64,000 nt of DNA from Cristatella mucedo (Eukaryota > Bryozoa > Phylactolaemata > Cristatellidae): the NCBI GenBank assembly GCA_009760855.2, contig WPIO01000042.1, positions 1,395,001 through 1,459,000 on the forward strand. The letters run 5' to 3'. Made by a program: the position numbers and the translations under genes. Below, in pieces: positions 21,701 through 35,185 of the stretch (position 1 is the stretch's first letter; every line of letters starts with the position of its first letter). Below the pieces are notes generated by a model that was given only the letters and a program-made list of their open reading frames with translations, searched no databases and had not been told where the DNA came from.

Positions 21701-23350
21701 CAGTAGCTAAGGGCTAGTTTAATGCACAGAAAAAAGCCTTCAATTGCAAACATATATCCTGATCGGGCGAGTATTCTAAAGCCAGGACAGTCAGCGAAAC
21801 CGGTTAACTAAAGCTATTCCGAACGACTTGCCCTGTCTTATGCGCACGCATGCAAAGCATACTGGAACAAAAAGAAGACTATTTTACAGCTGCAATGAAA
21901 AAGCTGTTGACGGCCTAGAGTTGGCGGCAGCCGCGGTGGCCAACAGTGCATGGGCAGCAGCAGGGCCGCCAGGCAGAACTTGAGCAGGCGGTGCAGGTGC
22001 AGCCGCTGCCGTGATTCCATTTGCAGCGAATGCCTGTAAACCCTCGACCCTCATTTTCATCAATCTTCGCTGGTCATGTTACTTATGGATTTACGTGGCG
22101 TCAACCGGCCAGACATGTACACATATCTTTGTGTCTTCCTGGAAGGAGATGCTTTCACTCTCTATTAACGCAGATTTAGTAAACAAGACAGCAGCGTCCA
22201 GCAGAGAGGCGGCAGCTTAGAGGCAACGGCCAGCGAGGCAGCGCACGTAATGAAAGTGATTTTTGCTTACGACGAGACGGTGGGCTGCGACGCAACACTG
22301 GTCGCCGATGCCGGGGCGTGTGCCTAAGATGCATCGAATGTCGGAGACGTGGCGCGCAAGATGGAGACACGACGGAGCCAGCAGACGAAGCGTCCACGAG
22401 CAAGCCTGAGACATACAGTAAGGCAGTGGAGGCGTACGAACGACAATTGAAAGCGTGTGTGAAAAATTCGGCCCACGCCAGAGAGGCGAATTATGTATGT
22501 GGTGCAACTGCTTTGCAAAGCAGCCTTACAGGAGACGAAGCTCGTGGCACCTGCCTCACGGGCGACGTGCGAGGTGACAGTTGTGACAGTTGACAGTTAT
22601 GACAGTTTGACGCGGTGACAGTTGATGTGGCGACGTGGTTGCAATCCGGAAGATGATGGCAGACAATAACAGACAGCGGCCTGACAGCACTAGGGTGAAT
22701 GCCCGGGAGCCCCCTGTAGTGGAGGAGGCTATTTCAGCAGCAGAGACTGGAAATACATCGGAGACTGGTGGCCCGGCAGAAAGATGTACGGCTCGGCGAT
22801 GCAAGAAAGCTGGTGCTATCCATAGCCTCAAAGTTAGAAAAGGGTGTGCTAACACCAGTCTCGTCCGAGCAACCGTTACCTAGTCTCGTGCTTGATAGGA
22901 AGACAATAGCCTGCATCTCTAAGAGGATGGCATGTACTGTTAAGAAGAAGTACGGCTGTCTAATGCTTCTTTGCAAGCGGCTATCGAACTGCCGCTTTGT
23001 GCTTAGATTTGGACATGATGGGCGAGCCTTCCTGTCATAACTTTGTTACAGCCCAGGTAAATGAGCATGATTTTGAGATAACGGGGATATGTTTGTTTTT
23101 TAGCAGTGCCTACAGTGTACTGGCTGTTTTCTGGGCCACGTGGGTTTATTGGGAAATGTTTTCAATTAGTCAAGGGATGTCAGGGGTTAGTCAAGGGTTA
23201 TTCAAGAGTTACTCAAGCAGGATGGAGGGTTGAACGGCTGTGCTGTAGCTCTGTGAGCGTTAGCGAAACGCAGAGTTTTTAAGTCCCCTTCAGTGTCCGT
23301 GCTTCGTCGCTTGTGTACCGTAAGAGCGGCAGCTTGCGATATCCCTTGTA
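21700..23350. other. Unassigned segment absent from the paralogous unit
   Basis: About 1.7-2 kb with no counterpart between the matching landmarks at 29250 and 29280. It is more GC-rich than its surroundings and holds short frames on both strands (for example 22318-22593 and 22635-22883) without recognisable domains. Short direct repeats occur: GACAGTT-type at 22570-22625 and GTCAAGGG-type at 23175-23215. It could be an insertion in this unit or a deletion in the other. No terminal repeats were found. Confidence 0.45.
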
Positions 23351-23784
23351 GATTTGGCACGTTTGATTATTTTGCCATTCAGATGATCAGGCCTGAAAAA
23401 TATAGCGCTTCTGGCTAAGAGACTTAGGCTACGTTTATACTTGCTCATGTGTTTCACACTTAATCTGCATCTGCTATAAACTGAATAAAATAATATTTTA
23501 GCTTATTTTAGGCGCACCATTCCTGAGCTCGAAAGCCAAAGTAGCTGTCTTAAGATAATAATAATTATTTTAATTTTTAATTATAATTATTTTTATTATA
23601 AGATAATAATAATTATTAATATAATTAGCTTAAGATATAACTGACAGTTGTAAGGCATATTACTCCTTTGCTCAGTTAGTTAATCAATGTTGTCACATTT
23701 ATATGCCATTACTAAACTCTAAAATATACAAATTCTTAAGTAGAAAATATTTGGTCCCTGACTTAAAATTTGCATAGCCTGTGT

Positions 23785-24480
23785 AGAATCAGTAGCTTCT
23801 TTCCGTCCTGACATCTGCAGCTCACTGCTTTCTGGTCGACCAGCCAGTCCAATCAGGCGCTTACAGCTGGTGCAAAAACCTGCAGCTAGGCGTGTCTATC
23901 GTAAGTTTGGCAGTTGCCTAATCACACCACTTCTTGCCGACCTGCACAGGCTCCCAGTCAAGCAACGCATCGACTGCACGGATTTGTCACTCACTTTTAG
24001 GTTAGTTAACTCTTTGTCTCCAGTCGACCAATCAGATATACTCTTCCAGCAGACTAGGCATCCTACAACCCAATTTTCGGAATCTAATTGTTTACCTATA
24101 TCTCGTCCGACCCACAAATCCTTTGGAGACAGTGCCTTTAGTTCACGCGCTCCCAAAGCCTGGAATTCACTCTTGACTTTCGTCACGACATTGCCTGATT
24201 TTACTACACTTAAAACGAGACAAACAGCATCTATCAGAGCATTTAGCTTATGGCCATAATTCGTTCTTTATGTCCTTACGCTTGCTGAAACTTTGAAAGC
24301 AGCAACTAACCATACTTGCATGCTGGACCTGTGCATGGCAGCTCTAACCGTGTTGTTCTTGTTGCTTATTGAGCAGGCTTACACTAACCATTTGATCACG
24401 CTTAATTTTCAGCAAATGTAAAGCACCTAGAAATTTAATGAGTTTACTGAGAGCCATAAATATCGACTGTATTAATATTA
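23785..24480 (+). mobile_element. LINE-A 3' portion (shared by duplicated units)
   Basis: This 5'-truncated LINE-A starts in the RT C-terminal region; the frame 23870-24259 includes PLLADLHRLPVKQRIDC and KSFGDSAFSSRAPKAWNSLL. The 3' UTR and a short A/T tail follow. The same truncated insertion sits at the same place in the other unit (29585-30275), so it predates the duplication. Confidence 0.85.
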
Positions 24481-24759
24481 TTACTCAATGCAGCAACCAT
24501 GTACTTGGAGTGAGAATTTTTCTCGATAAACACGAGACTAGGTTGCAAAATTCAAACAGAGCTTTGCTATATCCAATGATAGTATTTTAGCGCCACGATA
24601 TAGCCGATTGTAACAATAATAATAATAATAATACGTTTGTATTGCCACCTCAAAGAACTGAATTGATATTGTTGGGACTTTAAAGATGCTGTAAAAAGCG
24701 TAATTAAATTATTCGTATTAACGTCCGCAAGCAGATAGCATAATGAAAAATAAATAAAA

Positions 24760-24957
24760 TTCATTCGTATAGCGGCCTGTGAGAGCTTTCAATCTATTTC
24801 TGCACTTTACTTATGCCGCGGAACACGAGCAAATGACTTCGGCGAGACCCTGATCTGGCGAGAACACCTAGGCCACCGGGGGAAACAGGTGCATGAACAT
24901 GAAGGACACGTCACAAAGACCTACGGAAAGCTGCATTGAATTCGGTTGAATTTTAGG
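24760..24957 (-). repeat. tRNA-derived SINE, family S1, with a near-identical paralogue
   Basis: On the minus strand the A-box-like sequence is 'ggtggcctaggtg', with a B-box-like region just before 'gttccgcggcataagtaaag'. The tail 'agaaatagattgaaagctctcacaggccgctat' resembles the LINE-A 3' end. The stretch 24804-24956 matches 30606-30754 apart from one G in a homopolymer, far closer than the flanking DNA of the two units. Confidence 0.75.
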
Positions 24958-25009
24958 GTTACGGTTACGCATTGTACCACCCCCTTTTTGTAATCTAATC
25001 ATTTTAATA

Positions 25010-25382
25010 ATATGAAGTACGAACCTAAAAGCATTTGGAGACCCTGCCTTCAGTTTGCATGCTCCCAAAGCCTGGAGTTCACTTTCGACTGGCGTAACAA
25101 CATCCCTAACTTTAACACATTTAAAAAGAAGCTTAAAAGGTATCTATTTGTCTCAACACTAAGTATGTCCATGTGATATGTCCTTCGTTTGGTTGTGCGT
25201 GCTAAGTCTGCGTCCTGCCTTAAATCATATTGCATGGTGACCCTTGGGCATGGCATCCCTAACCGTTGTCATTGACCATGCTATTGCTAACCATCTGATC
25301 GTGCTTCCTTTGCAGCAAAGTAAAAGTGACTAGAAGGAGTTTTGAGTTCTCAGAGTGCTACAACGAATGTATTATTATTATG
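25010..25382 (+). mobile_element. LINE-A' 3' fragment
   Basis: It begins in the last codons of the ORF (equivalent to KSFGDSAFSSYAPKAWSS) and continues through a 3' UTR close to that of the 17475-19045 copy, ending in (ATT)n at 25370-25382. It is followed at once by the GATA microsatellite, as in the preceding unit. Confidence 0.85.
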
Positions 25383-25384
25383 CT

Positions 25385-26565
<1,181 letters not shown>

Positions 26566-27482
26566 AGGCGTGAAGTGACTCACAATCTCTAAATTGATAC
26601 TGAGCAGCACTGGATAAGCTGTGAAAGCTGCTTGTATAGTGGATTTAATTACGTACTAATTCACGCATACATTCAGGCTGAACGCCTATGTATGCTTCTA
26701 ATCCTCGTCGGCAAAGCCTTGTTTACCCGCCTTTGGTTCTTACCTTGACGACGGACGTGTTCCAGTAGCAGGCTCGAAGCTGATGCAAGTTGTGGTACTC
26801 TACCACGTGTCTATAGAGTTCATTTTGGCATCCATAAAGTATTATAAAGCATCGTACGATAGCCTGGAATAATTATTTTCAGTTTTCACCGGTATGAGAA
26901 GGGTCGGAGACATTGAATCCATGACGTTTCGAGGAAAATACAGTGTGCTACAAGATGAGATGTTGGATCACACGAGATTTGCTTGCTAAGCTCATCGATA
27001 ATGTATTAGTGACTGACTAGTAAGTGACAGAATTACAGAAAGTTGGATTATTTTACTTTACTGACTGACTAGTAAGGTTCCAGCCATACAGAAAGTTTAG
27101 TCTTTCACTTAAAGGGTATTAGAATTATGATTTACCCATCATATTTTACTAGGTATCCTGAAATCTATTAAGAATATGTGGACGCCAAAGAGTTATAGGT
27201 TGATGCAGCTTGAGCCACTGAAGTTCTAGATGTAGTCATACCTAAGCAGATCGAAATTCATTGGGGAGAAAAGGCTCTTCGGCATCTAAATAAGTGGTAC
27301 TGTTAGATAAGCTAATCTTTACTTTAATTTTCATATCCTAATAATAATTATTCAAAAGATTTCGTGACGCATGTCGACACGTTTTAAAACAGTCTGGTGC
27401 CTATTCGTAAGGCTTTGCATCAAAACACCGATTAGTACTGTGAATCGTGCACTATTAAAAAGTAACCTATTTTAATCGTACG

Positions 27483-27757
27483 GTAATAATAATAATAATG
27501 CACTTGATAAAGCGCCCTTGGATAACTCAATCTCGTTCTAGGCGCTTTACGTTTGCTGCAAAGGGAAACACGCTTAAATGGTGACAAATATCATGCTTGA
27601 TAAACGACATGAATAATATTGTTAGGCATGACATGCACAGGGTCACCGTGCAAGTGTGGTTAGTCGCAGCAGGCACAGTGTCAGCACGCATAAGCACATG
27701 AAGGACGAATCACAGGGACCCACTAAATGCTGTCCTAAATAGGTGTGTTTATGCGGT
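27483..27757 (-). mobile_element. LINE-A 3' fragment (minus) in block Y copy 3
   Basis: The (AAT)n tail at 27485-27498 is followed by the conserved 3' end and the 3' UTR up to 'gtcctaaataggtg'. The paralogous copy 2 (near 20515-20525) lacks it. Confidence 0.85.
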
Positions 27758-27925
27758 ATTACATATATAATGTAATAGCTTTGACTTACACAGCAAACAT
27801 TTGGCAATGACTGTGTTCCAGTATCAGCCGGTGAAGTTCAGCAAGATGTTTTGCTCAAGTTGCCGACGTATTTTGCGTCACGATTCCAGCCAGCAGTGAT
27901 ATTCTTGGCACGCCCGTGTTTAGCA

Positions 27926-28813
27926 CCCTAAGCGTGTGGCTGGATTAAAAGGCTTTGCTGTTCTAATAGGTGATGCTATTGCGTGACCATCACCACGTGC
28001 TCGAAATTTAGCTGTCGTTTTAGACAGCTGCCTCAATTTTAAGAGCTTCATTCAGAAGACTGCCTCTGCAGCTAGCCATGACATCCGATCCTTATCCAAG
28101 ATTAGAAGCTGTCTCCCACAGTGACTTGTAAAACATTTAACTAGCTCTTTAGTTCTATCTCGGCTTGATTATTGTAATTCTCTTTTGACTGGGCTGCCAA
28201 AGAAAGCTATTAGGCCACTGCAGCGGACTATGAACATGGCTGCAAGGCTAGTCTACAAGTACCAGTGGTTTGAGCACGTGTCACCTCTGCTGTTAGAGCT
28301 AGGATGGTTGCCGGTTGAGCAAACGATACAGAGCAAAGTTCTTACGCTGACTCACAAGGCCTGCCACGGCTTGGCTCCTTCGTACCTAGCTGAACTGCTG
28401 CATCAGTTTCAGCCTGTTCGCGCCCTCAGGTCCTGTTTGGACAATAAATTAGCTGTCCCATTCCTCCGCTTAAAGACAGAAGCTTTAGCTCTGCAGTTCC
28501 TAGACTGAGGAACTCGCTTCCACAATTCTTACGAAACGACAACTACTCTCCTACTGCCGACTATGGAACATCCTTTTCAGCGGTCCTGATCTGCTACTTC
28601 TATGCTACTCACTACCTCAACTGCTCTCCTGACTCTGCTATGCTTCCCACTTTCTCTTTGTTGCGTGAGACGAAGTCGGTTGGCTACCGAATGCATACCG
28701 AAAGCCGCTTAGGCTGTGAGTGTGCTATACAAAACTCTCCTGCGTAACACCCACATGGTCTTTATGACTTTGTGGAGTTACTGACGGAGATGCATTACAT
28801 TAAATTACATTAC
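27926..28813 (+). mobile_element. LINE-B 5'-truncated copy in block Y copy 3
   Basis: It begins at 'ccctaagcgtgtggc' (equivalent to 3134 in the first LINE-B), runs through the RT C-terminal region (frame 28185-28508, VEQTIQSKVLTLTHKACHG) and ends in 'gagatgcattacattaaattacattac'. A stop at 28506 and a small deletion break the frame. It is inserted between 'gtttagca' and 'aagcactagc', contiguous in copy 2. Confidence 0.88.
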
Positions 28814-29584
28814 AAGCACTAGCAAGAGGGCTCACGAGCCATGCGGTCAGCTGTGACAAGTGTAGGTTTAATGCCTTTAATATCTAACATCCGAACCTGC
28901 ACGCTGTAATTCAAAATGCGCTTCTAATTTCTAACGCCTGCTATAGTTTTTTTCGATATGGAAAAAAATCCTCCAACGGACTAGCTCTGATGTCGGAAGG
29001 TGCGGCAGATCAAAATTTCAAACAAATAGGTACATTCTTGTTACTCAATTGACTCATCGCTATAAAAAAACGGTCAGGCTAGGAGATCCAATGATCGCAC
29101 ATTCAGCTCACCGATTTGGTAGTTAGCTATGCCGCCGGCAATCGCTGGGTATGACTCCTCTGTTGAGCGCTTGGCGTCAAACAACTTTGAGTGTTCTGAC
29201 ACGGAAGCATAGTCAAGTTATATAAGTGCGTGCTCATACTGCCCGCACGTGGTATTGTGGATTTTACATGTTTAAGTTTTTTCAGGTGATCAATTCTGAA
29301 AAATATAGCAGCTCCTGGCTAAGAGATTTTGGCTAGGCTAAGACTGGCTTCTGTGTTTCACACTTATCTGCATCTGCCATTAACTGAATAAAATATTGTA
29401 AGCCTATTTTAGTCACATCATTTCTGAGCCCGAAAGCCAAAGCAGTTGTCTTAAGAAATAACTAATAGTTCCAAGGCATATTTCTCCTTAATCAATGTTG
29501 TCACTTGTATATGCCATCACTAAAAATCTTATCTCAATCAGAAAATATTTGCTCCTTGACTTTAAATTTGCATAGCCTAGGTCC

Positions 29585-30275
29585 ATGCCAGAGCGACATC
29601 CCGTCTTTACTTCTGTAACTCCCTTCTTACTTCTCAACCGGCCAGTCCAATCAGGCACTTACAGCTGGTGCAAAACTCTGCAGCTAGGCTTGCCTGTCGT
29701 GAGCTTCACAGTTGCCATGTCACACCACTTATTGCCGACCTGCACTGGCTCCAAGTCAAGCAACGCATTGACTATAAGGTGTTGTCACTCTCTTTTAGGT
29801 CAGTTGATCGTTGTCTTTAGTCTACCTATCAGATCTACTCATCCAGAAGGCTAAACATCGTATCACCTACTTCTTGGAATCTAATTGTTTATCTATACCT
29901 CGTACAAATCTCAAATCCTTTGTATGCCGTGCCTTTAGTTCCTATGCTCCCAATGCCTGGAATTCACTCTTGACTTTCGTCACGACATTGTCCGACTTGA
30001 CTACACATAAAACGAGACAAAAAACGCATATATCAGAGCATTTAGCGTTTACACGTAATTCCTTCCTTTATGTCCTTACGCTTGCTGACACTTTAAAAGC
30101 TGCTACAAACCCTACTTGCAAGCTGAACCTGTGCAAGTCACCTCGAACCATGTTGTACTTGTTATTTATTGAGCATGCTTACACTAACCATTAGATAGTG
30201 TTTAATTCGCAGCAAATGTAAAGCGCCTAGATATTGATTGAGTTCTCTGAGAGCCGTAAATATCGAGTGTATTAT
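29585..30275 (+). mobile_element. LINE-A 3' portion (second unit)
   Basis: Counterpart of 23785-24480 with the same 5' truncation. It includes IADLHWLQVKQRID-like sequence in a broken frame, an intact short frame at 29811-30194 and the 3' end near 30220-30275. Confidence 0.85.
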
Positions 30276-30544
30276 TGTTATTACATAATGCAGCAACCAT
30301 GCAGTTGGAGTGAGAATTGTTCTCGATAAACACGAGACTGTTTGCAAAATTCACGTAGAATTTTGCGAAAACCAATGATAGTATTTTTAGCGCCAAAATA
30401 TAGCCGATTGTAATAAATCCCAAATATAGTAAAACATTTGTATAGCCCCCTTCAGAGAACTAAATCCTATTTTTGAGACTTTAAACTTGCTGTAAGAAAG
30501 TGTTACTAAATTATTCGTATTAACGTCCGCAAGCAGCAGGCATG

Positions 30545-30754
30545 ATGTAAAATAAGGAAAATTCATTCGCATAGCGGCCTGTGAGAGCTTTCATTCTATT
30601 TCTGCCCTTTACTTATGCCGCGGAACACGAGCAAATGACTTCGGCGAGACCCTGATCTGGCGAGAACACCTAGGCCACCGGGGAAACAGGTGCATGAACA
30701 TGAAGGACACGTCACAAAGACCTACGGAAAGCTGCATTGAATTCGGTTGAATTT
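30545..30754 (-). repeat. tRNA-derived SINE, family S1 (second unit)
   Basis: Counterpart of 24760-24957. The segment 30606-30754 is essentially identical to it. Confidence 0.75.
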
Positions 30755-31135
30755 GAATATTCAGCGACCAAAAACATTCTCCTAGTTTCGATTCTTGCCA
30801 AATCTGGTAATGCAATTAACAACTTACTAGTGACAGAGAAAACGTTTTGTGGAGATTTTATAACTTTCTCACACTGCTACGACTCTCTACTTGGCATTAA
30901 CTAGATAGGCGAGATTTTCCGAGATTGTTCAATTATGCCTCACTCCTCAAATCCTCATGCATCGGACCTAATCATATGCGATTGCGCTCTAACATAATCA
31001 ATCATGAGAGTAAATAAAGTTCGGCTGAGAACACGCAGAAGGGAAATTTGGTTTTGGTGATACGAGTCCGCTTACAGCTATTAGCCAGAGCTCAGTCAAT
31101 GCGCTCTTTCTAGGTCCAAACCCACCAGGAAACAA
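30755..31135. other. No recognisable gene
   Basis: AT-rich sequence beyond the end of the duplicated block, with no extended frames. Confidence 0.5.
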
Positions 31136-31137
31136 AG

Positions 31138-31400
31138 TTGAATAATAATGAACTTGACAAAGCGCCCTCAGAAACTCAATGTCTTTCTAGGCGCTTTACA
31201 TGTGCAGTTGGACTACTGCGCCCATTTCAGCCTTCTCCTCGTGCCCTAAGGTCCCGAATGAACGATAAATTAGCTGTTCCATTGCTCTGCTCAAAGACCG
31301 CTGGCGGCGACAGAAGTCTTTGCTCCGTGGTTTCCAGACTGCAGATCTTACTTGTACAATTGCTACGAAACGACAAACACTGTGGTTCCTCGGCTTACGA
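31138..31400. mobile_element. LINE-A tail (minus) abutting a LINE coding fragment (plus)
   Basis: 31138-31205 is a minus LINE-A 3' end ('cttgacaaagcgccctcag', 'ctttctaggcgctttaca'). 31206-31400 is a plus-strand fragment resembling the LINE-B C-terminus (RALRSRMNDKLAVPLLCSKT). The junction suggests an insertion next to or into an older copy. Confidence 0.65.
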
Positions 31401-31603
31401 GTTTAATTCGCTCCGTGCTGGGACACGTAACTCAAATTTCTCGATCGTAAAATCAATTTTTCCCATTCAAATAAATTAAAACGCCATTAATCCGCTCTGG
31501 ACCCAAAACACTACAATTTTCTTCACGTGCTTGTAAATTAAAATATGTAATTTTAAATCAAAAATAGTTTCAAAAACAATACAGCAGAATGTTTGTACCT
31601 TTG

Positions 31604-31913
31604 TACTGTATTTTTCCGCATCTACGACGCTCTTAATTATAAGGCGCACCCGTATATAAGACGCGGGTTTTGACAATTTGTGTAAACAAATATTTTGCGT
31701 AAGACGCATCCAAGTGTAAGACGCACCCAGGGTGCGGGGTACCCGAGGTCGTGGGTTCGAATCATGTGGTGGGCGATTTTTTATCGCCATTGCAAGCGGT
31801 GGCGATAGCCGTAAAAGCTTTTCTGTCGCTATACAAACAGAGGCTGTTAAATCAGCTAGTTTTGTATGTAAAACTTTGTATAAGACGCGTCTTATGCACT
31901 TGAAAATAAGGTA
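31604..31913. mobile_element. MITE-like DNA transposon with a nested SINE
   Basis: It begins 'tactgtatttttccgcat' and ends 'cgtcttatgcacttgaaaataaggta', imperfect terminal inverted repeats of about 27 bp, each with TA at the edge. Subterminal 'ataagacgc' or 'ataaggcgc' motifs occur several times. There is no transposase, and it is short, so it is non-autonomous. The family (mariner/pogo-like by the TA ends) is inferred. An S2 SINE occupies 31733-31859. Confidence 0.55.
31733..31859 (+). repeat. tRNA-derived SINE, family S2, nested in a MITE
   Basis: It carries the best B box of the family (gtGGGTTCGAATC), then 'gtgggcgattttttatcgcc', 'gcggtggcgatagccgtaa', 'ttctgtcgctata' and 'aggctgttaaatcagct'. 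The A-box half is missing. The MITE sequence resumes on both sides. Confidence 0.75.
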
Positions 31914-31914
31914 T

Positions 31915-32755
31915 ATATATGTATGTGTGTTCGCAGTTATACATTCATCAACATAAGGATGAAATGTCCTATTCTGGAGGGAAATGTTCTAGGGTCCACC
32001 GGGGGGTGAATGTCATGGGGAAATGCGGTTGCTGCTAAATAAACGGCGCCGTTAAATCAGCATTCAACCTTTGAAGTACCTTCGATTCCTGTCAGCATCA
32101 TTGAGCAGCACCGTGCGTGCGTGCACTGCAGGCCTAGGCGTGGTGTTGACTGGAGAGCAGGGCCGGCAGTGATGATCGGATGTAGTGCAGTGCTTTTTTC
32201 TTGTTCCAATCCCACCAGAGTAGTTGAATTTAGGTGAATGCTGGCCAACGCGCGTGTAGCTGCTTTGAATTGGGCGATCGCCTATTTACAGGTCGATCGT
32301 CAGCAGCCGCCATTATTTCGCGGGGCGGCGGCTAGCGGCAAGAGCGGCAGCGGAGAGCCTAGAGCGTTCTCGATCGGTCGGTGGGTCGGTCAATCGACCG
32401 ATCGCCGAGAGAAAATGCCCGAGGTCACAATTCGCTCTCAGGTCGAGGCCTACACATACCGCTCTGCAGCGGCACGTGTCTTGCCGCGCAGGCGCGCGAA
32501 GCGTCCGCCTCGTTACCGAATCGTCTAGAATTGTCGCAGCCAAGCGAAGAAAGCCGCCGAGTGCCAGTCACAAACTAGTGCGAGGCTGCGACTTGGGAGA
32601 AGGAAAGAAGAGTGAGAAGAGAAGAAAGAGAAACGAAATAGAGGATCGCGAGGCTGCGACTCAGCGGAAGCATCGGCAGCTGTGACGATTAGCTGAGGGG
32701 CGAGCTTTATAGGAAACTGGCTTGCTGGCTTGCTTGAGTTTGCCTAAATCTTTTC
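31915..32755. other. GC-rich, CpG-rich stretch without a recognised gene
   Basis: From about 32230 the composition turns GC-rich. A plus-strand frame (32238-32528, 96 codons) and overlapping minus frames have no domain. 'gcgaggctgcgact' occurs twice (about 32580 and 32649). It could be a CpG-island promoter, but no TATA or initiator and no following exon could be fixed. Confidence 0.4.
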
Positions 32756-32759
32756 ATTT

Positions 32760-33055
32760 ACAATAATAATAATATTGCACTTGATAAAGCGCCCTCAGAG
32801 AACTTAATCTCTTTCTAGGCGCTTTACATTTGCTGCAAAGTGATACGCAATAGAATAGTAAGTAAAATCATGCTTGAAAAACAAACGAAATGAATAATAT
32901 GGTTAGGGGTTACATGCACTGGGTCAGCATGCAAATGTGGTTAGTGGCAGCATGAACAGTGTCAGCACGCATAAGCACATCGAGGACGAATCACAAGGAC
33001 CCACTAAATGCTGTCCTAAATAGGTATGTTTTTAAGTTTCTTTTAAATGTATCTC
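32760..33055 (-). mobile_element. LINE-A 3' fragment (minus)
   Basis: (AAT)n tail, conserved 3' end and 3' UTR through 'gtcctaaataggtatgtttttaag'. It is followed by a GA-rich low-complexity stretch at 33065-33130. Confidence 0.88.
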
Positions 33056-33389
33056 TCGCCTTCGCAGAGAGAGACAGAGAGACGGGGAGAGAGAAAGAGA
33101 GAGAGAGACAGAGAGCTAAAGAGAGGGACCAATAAGCAGACTAATGCCAGTGGCAGTCATAACTATATTGAGCATGTCAAGAATAATTCACCGGCACGAG
33201 TCGCTCGTATTGGATCTGCAATCTGGTGGCTCGCGCGCCACTAATGATCTCAATCGAAGAGCGCTCGATGCGCTGCGCGACGATTACTCTGCCTAATGGT
33301 GGAAGCGTGCCAGCGAGCGCAGACTACTAGCTAACTGTTTTAAGTCTAAAGCGCTTACCTCCAAGCTTGACACTCTGAGCCTCATGGGA

Positions 33390-33440
33390 GCTTATGGAGG
33401 CCTCAGTGGCGGCGGCGGCGGCGTCGGCGGCGGCAGAGAA
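33390..33440. repeat. (GGC)n trinucleotide-like tract
   Basis: Imperfect GGC repeats give poly-Gly on plus and poly-Ala on minus within short frames. No protein is called. Confidence 0.7.
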
Positions 33441-33589
33441 GCGCAGCGTCGTTGCAAGCAGACCTCTCCCAGCGCCGCTGTCGCCGGCACTTGCTGCTGT
33501 CGAAGGCATCTGCGCCATAGCTCTCCACTGCCCGTATTTGGACGTTCTCTACTCCGTACCTGCCATTTACTGAATGTTTCGACACGCTT

Positions 33590-33645
33590 CTTTTACAGCT
33601 TACGTAAAGTGCCTAGGCAGAGATTTTTAGTTTCTGGAGGTTGAC
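33590..33645 (+). repeat. LINE-A 3' terminal fragment (diverged)
   Basis: 'cagcttacgtaaagtgcctaggcagagatttttagtttctggagg' matches the conserved LINE-A 3' end without its tail. Confidence 0.6.
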
Positions 33646-33924
33646 GTATAAGCGTTGCGTAAAGTTGCGTTTATCTCTGAGCAAACCGTCGAGACAAAAC
33701 TTGACTCGCTCGCTCCATTTCAGTCTCCAGACGGCGACCCGTTCTCGCCGTAATATATATCTGCTCAACTTTGTTTTTTGTAGCACTTCGACATTACTAA
33801 GGAAAAACATATCCAGTGAAATGAGCAGGTAATGATTACATGTTGTGCATGCATGCAATGGCAGTTTTTACTTAAAATAAAATCCGCAAAGTCACGCATA
33901 GAAAAATAAAAAGTCGCGGATGTT

Positions 33925-34065
33925 TTCTGGATGGAACTGGAAGCCGATACGTCGTTCGGTACACGTACGGTAGCTGGTAGACTTCGCCTCACGCAACGAA
34001 GATTGAGCTGAAATCGTTGTTGAGTCAGAAGTACACTCGCAGGACGTCTCGCATAGCATTCGTTG
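33925..34065 (-). repeat. LINE-B 3' fragment (minus)
   Basis: The minus-strand translation contains SSLREAKSTSYRTCTERRIG, equivalent to the LINE-B C-terminus (LRETKSVGYRMRTESRLG). Only the last 40 or so codons remain. Confidence 0.6.
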
Positions 34066-34499
34066 AACGCGTGAGAGAGGTTCTTTGGTGAGAATCGTGG
34101 AAGTGTGGTAGCACCCGGTGAGCAAGCACTTCCGTTGCTAAAGCTCTTTTTCCGTTAAAGGCTAAGATCGGTAGTTTCTTGTTCGCAGACTGCCCGCAAG
34201 CGAGCTCGAGGTGGATGTAGCTGGCTCGGCAGAGCTGAATCGCGTTTGGCACGGAAGGATCTCTACGCGGCAGACTGTCTCTCCATTAGCCCGCTACTTT
34301 TACGCCGCTTAAGCGTATTAAGTGTGCCTTTTCCTGATTGCGCTTTTCTTCGTGGGTTAAAGGGATTGTCGTCGCGTGACGCAAACGCTCGCACCGTCAG
34401 GTGACTGTCTCGTTAACAGCATCAGCGAGAGACGCCGAGCCCGCCAGCTGATCCGCTCTGCAGGGCTACGCTCGGCGACGCGGGGCAAAGAAAGCGATA

Positions 34500-35175
<676 letters not shown>

Positions 35176-35185
35176 ATTGCACTCC

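Larger units (their letters stand above)
26575..29260. repeat. Block Y, copy 3 (interrupted by two LINEs)
   Basis: Collinear with copy 2 in the pieces 26575-27482, 27758-27925 and 28814-29260. The gaps are the LINE-A insertion at 27483-27757 and the LINE-B insertion at 27926-28813, both missing from copy 2. An internal local duplication near 27000-27100 repeats 'gactgactagtaag'. Confidence 0.8.
29280..30754. repeat. Distal duplicated block, second copy
   Basis: Collinear with 23365-24957: 'ctgaaaaatatagc', 'ctgcatctgc', 'ctgaataaaata', 'gaaagccaaagcagttgtcttaag', the LINE-A insertion, 'aatgcagcaaccatg' and the S1 SINE appear in the same order. The order and spacing support a tandem duplication of several kilobases. 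Confidence 0.8.
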
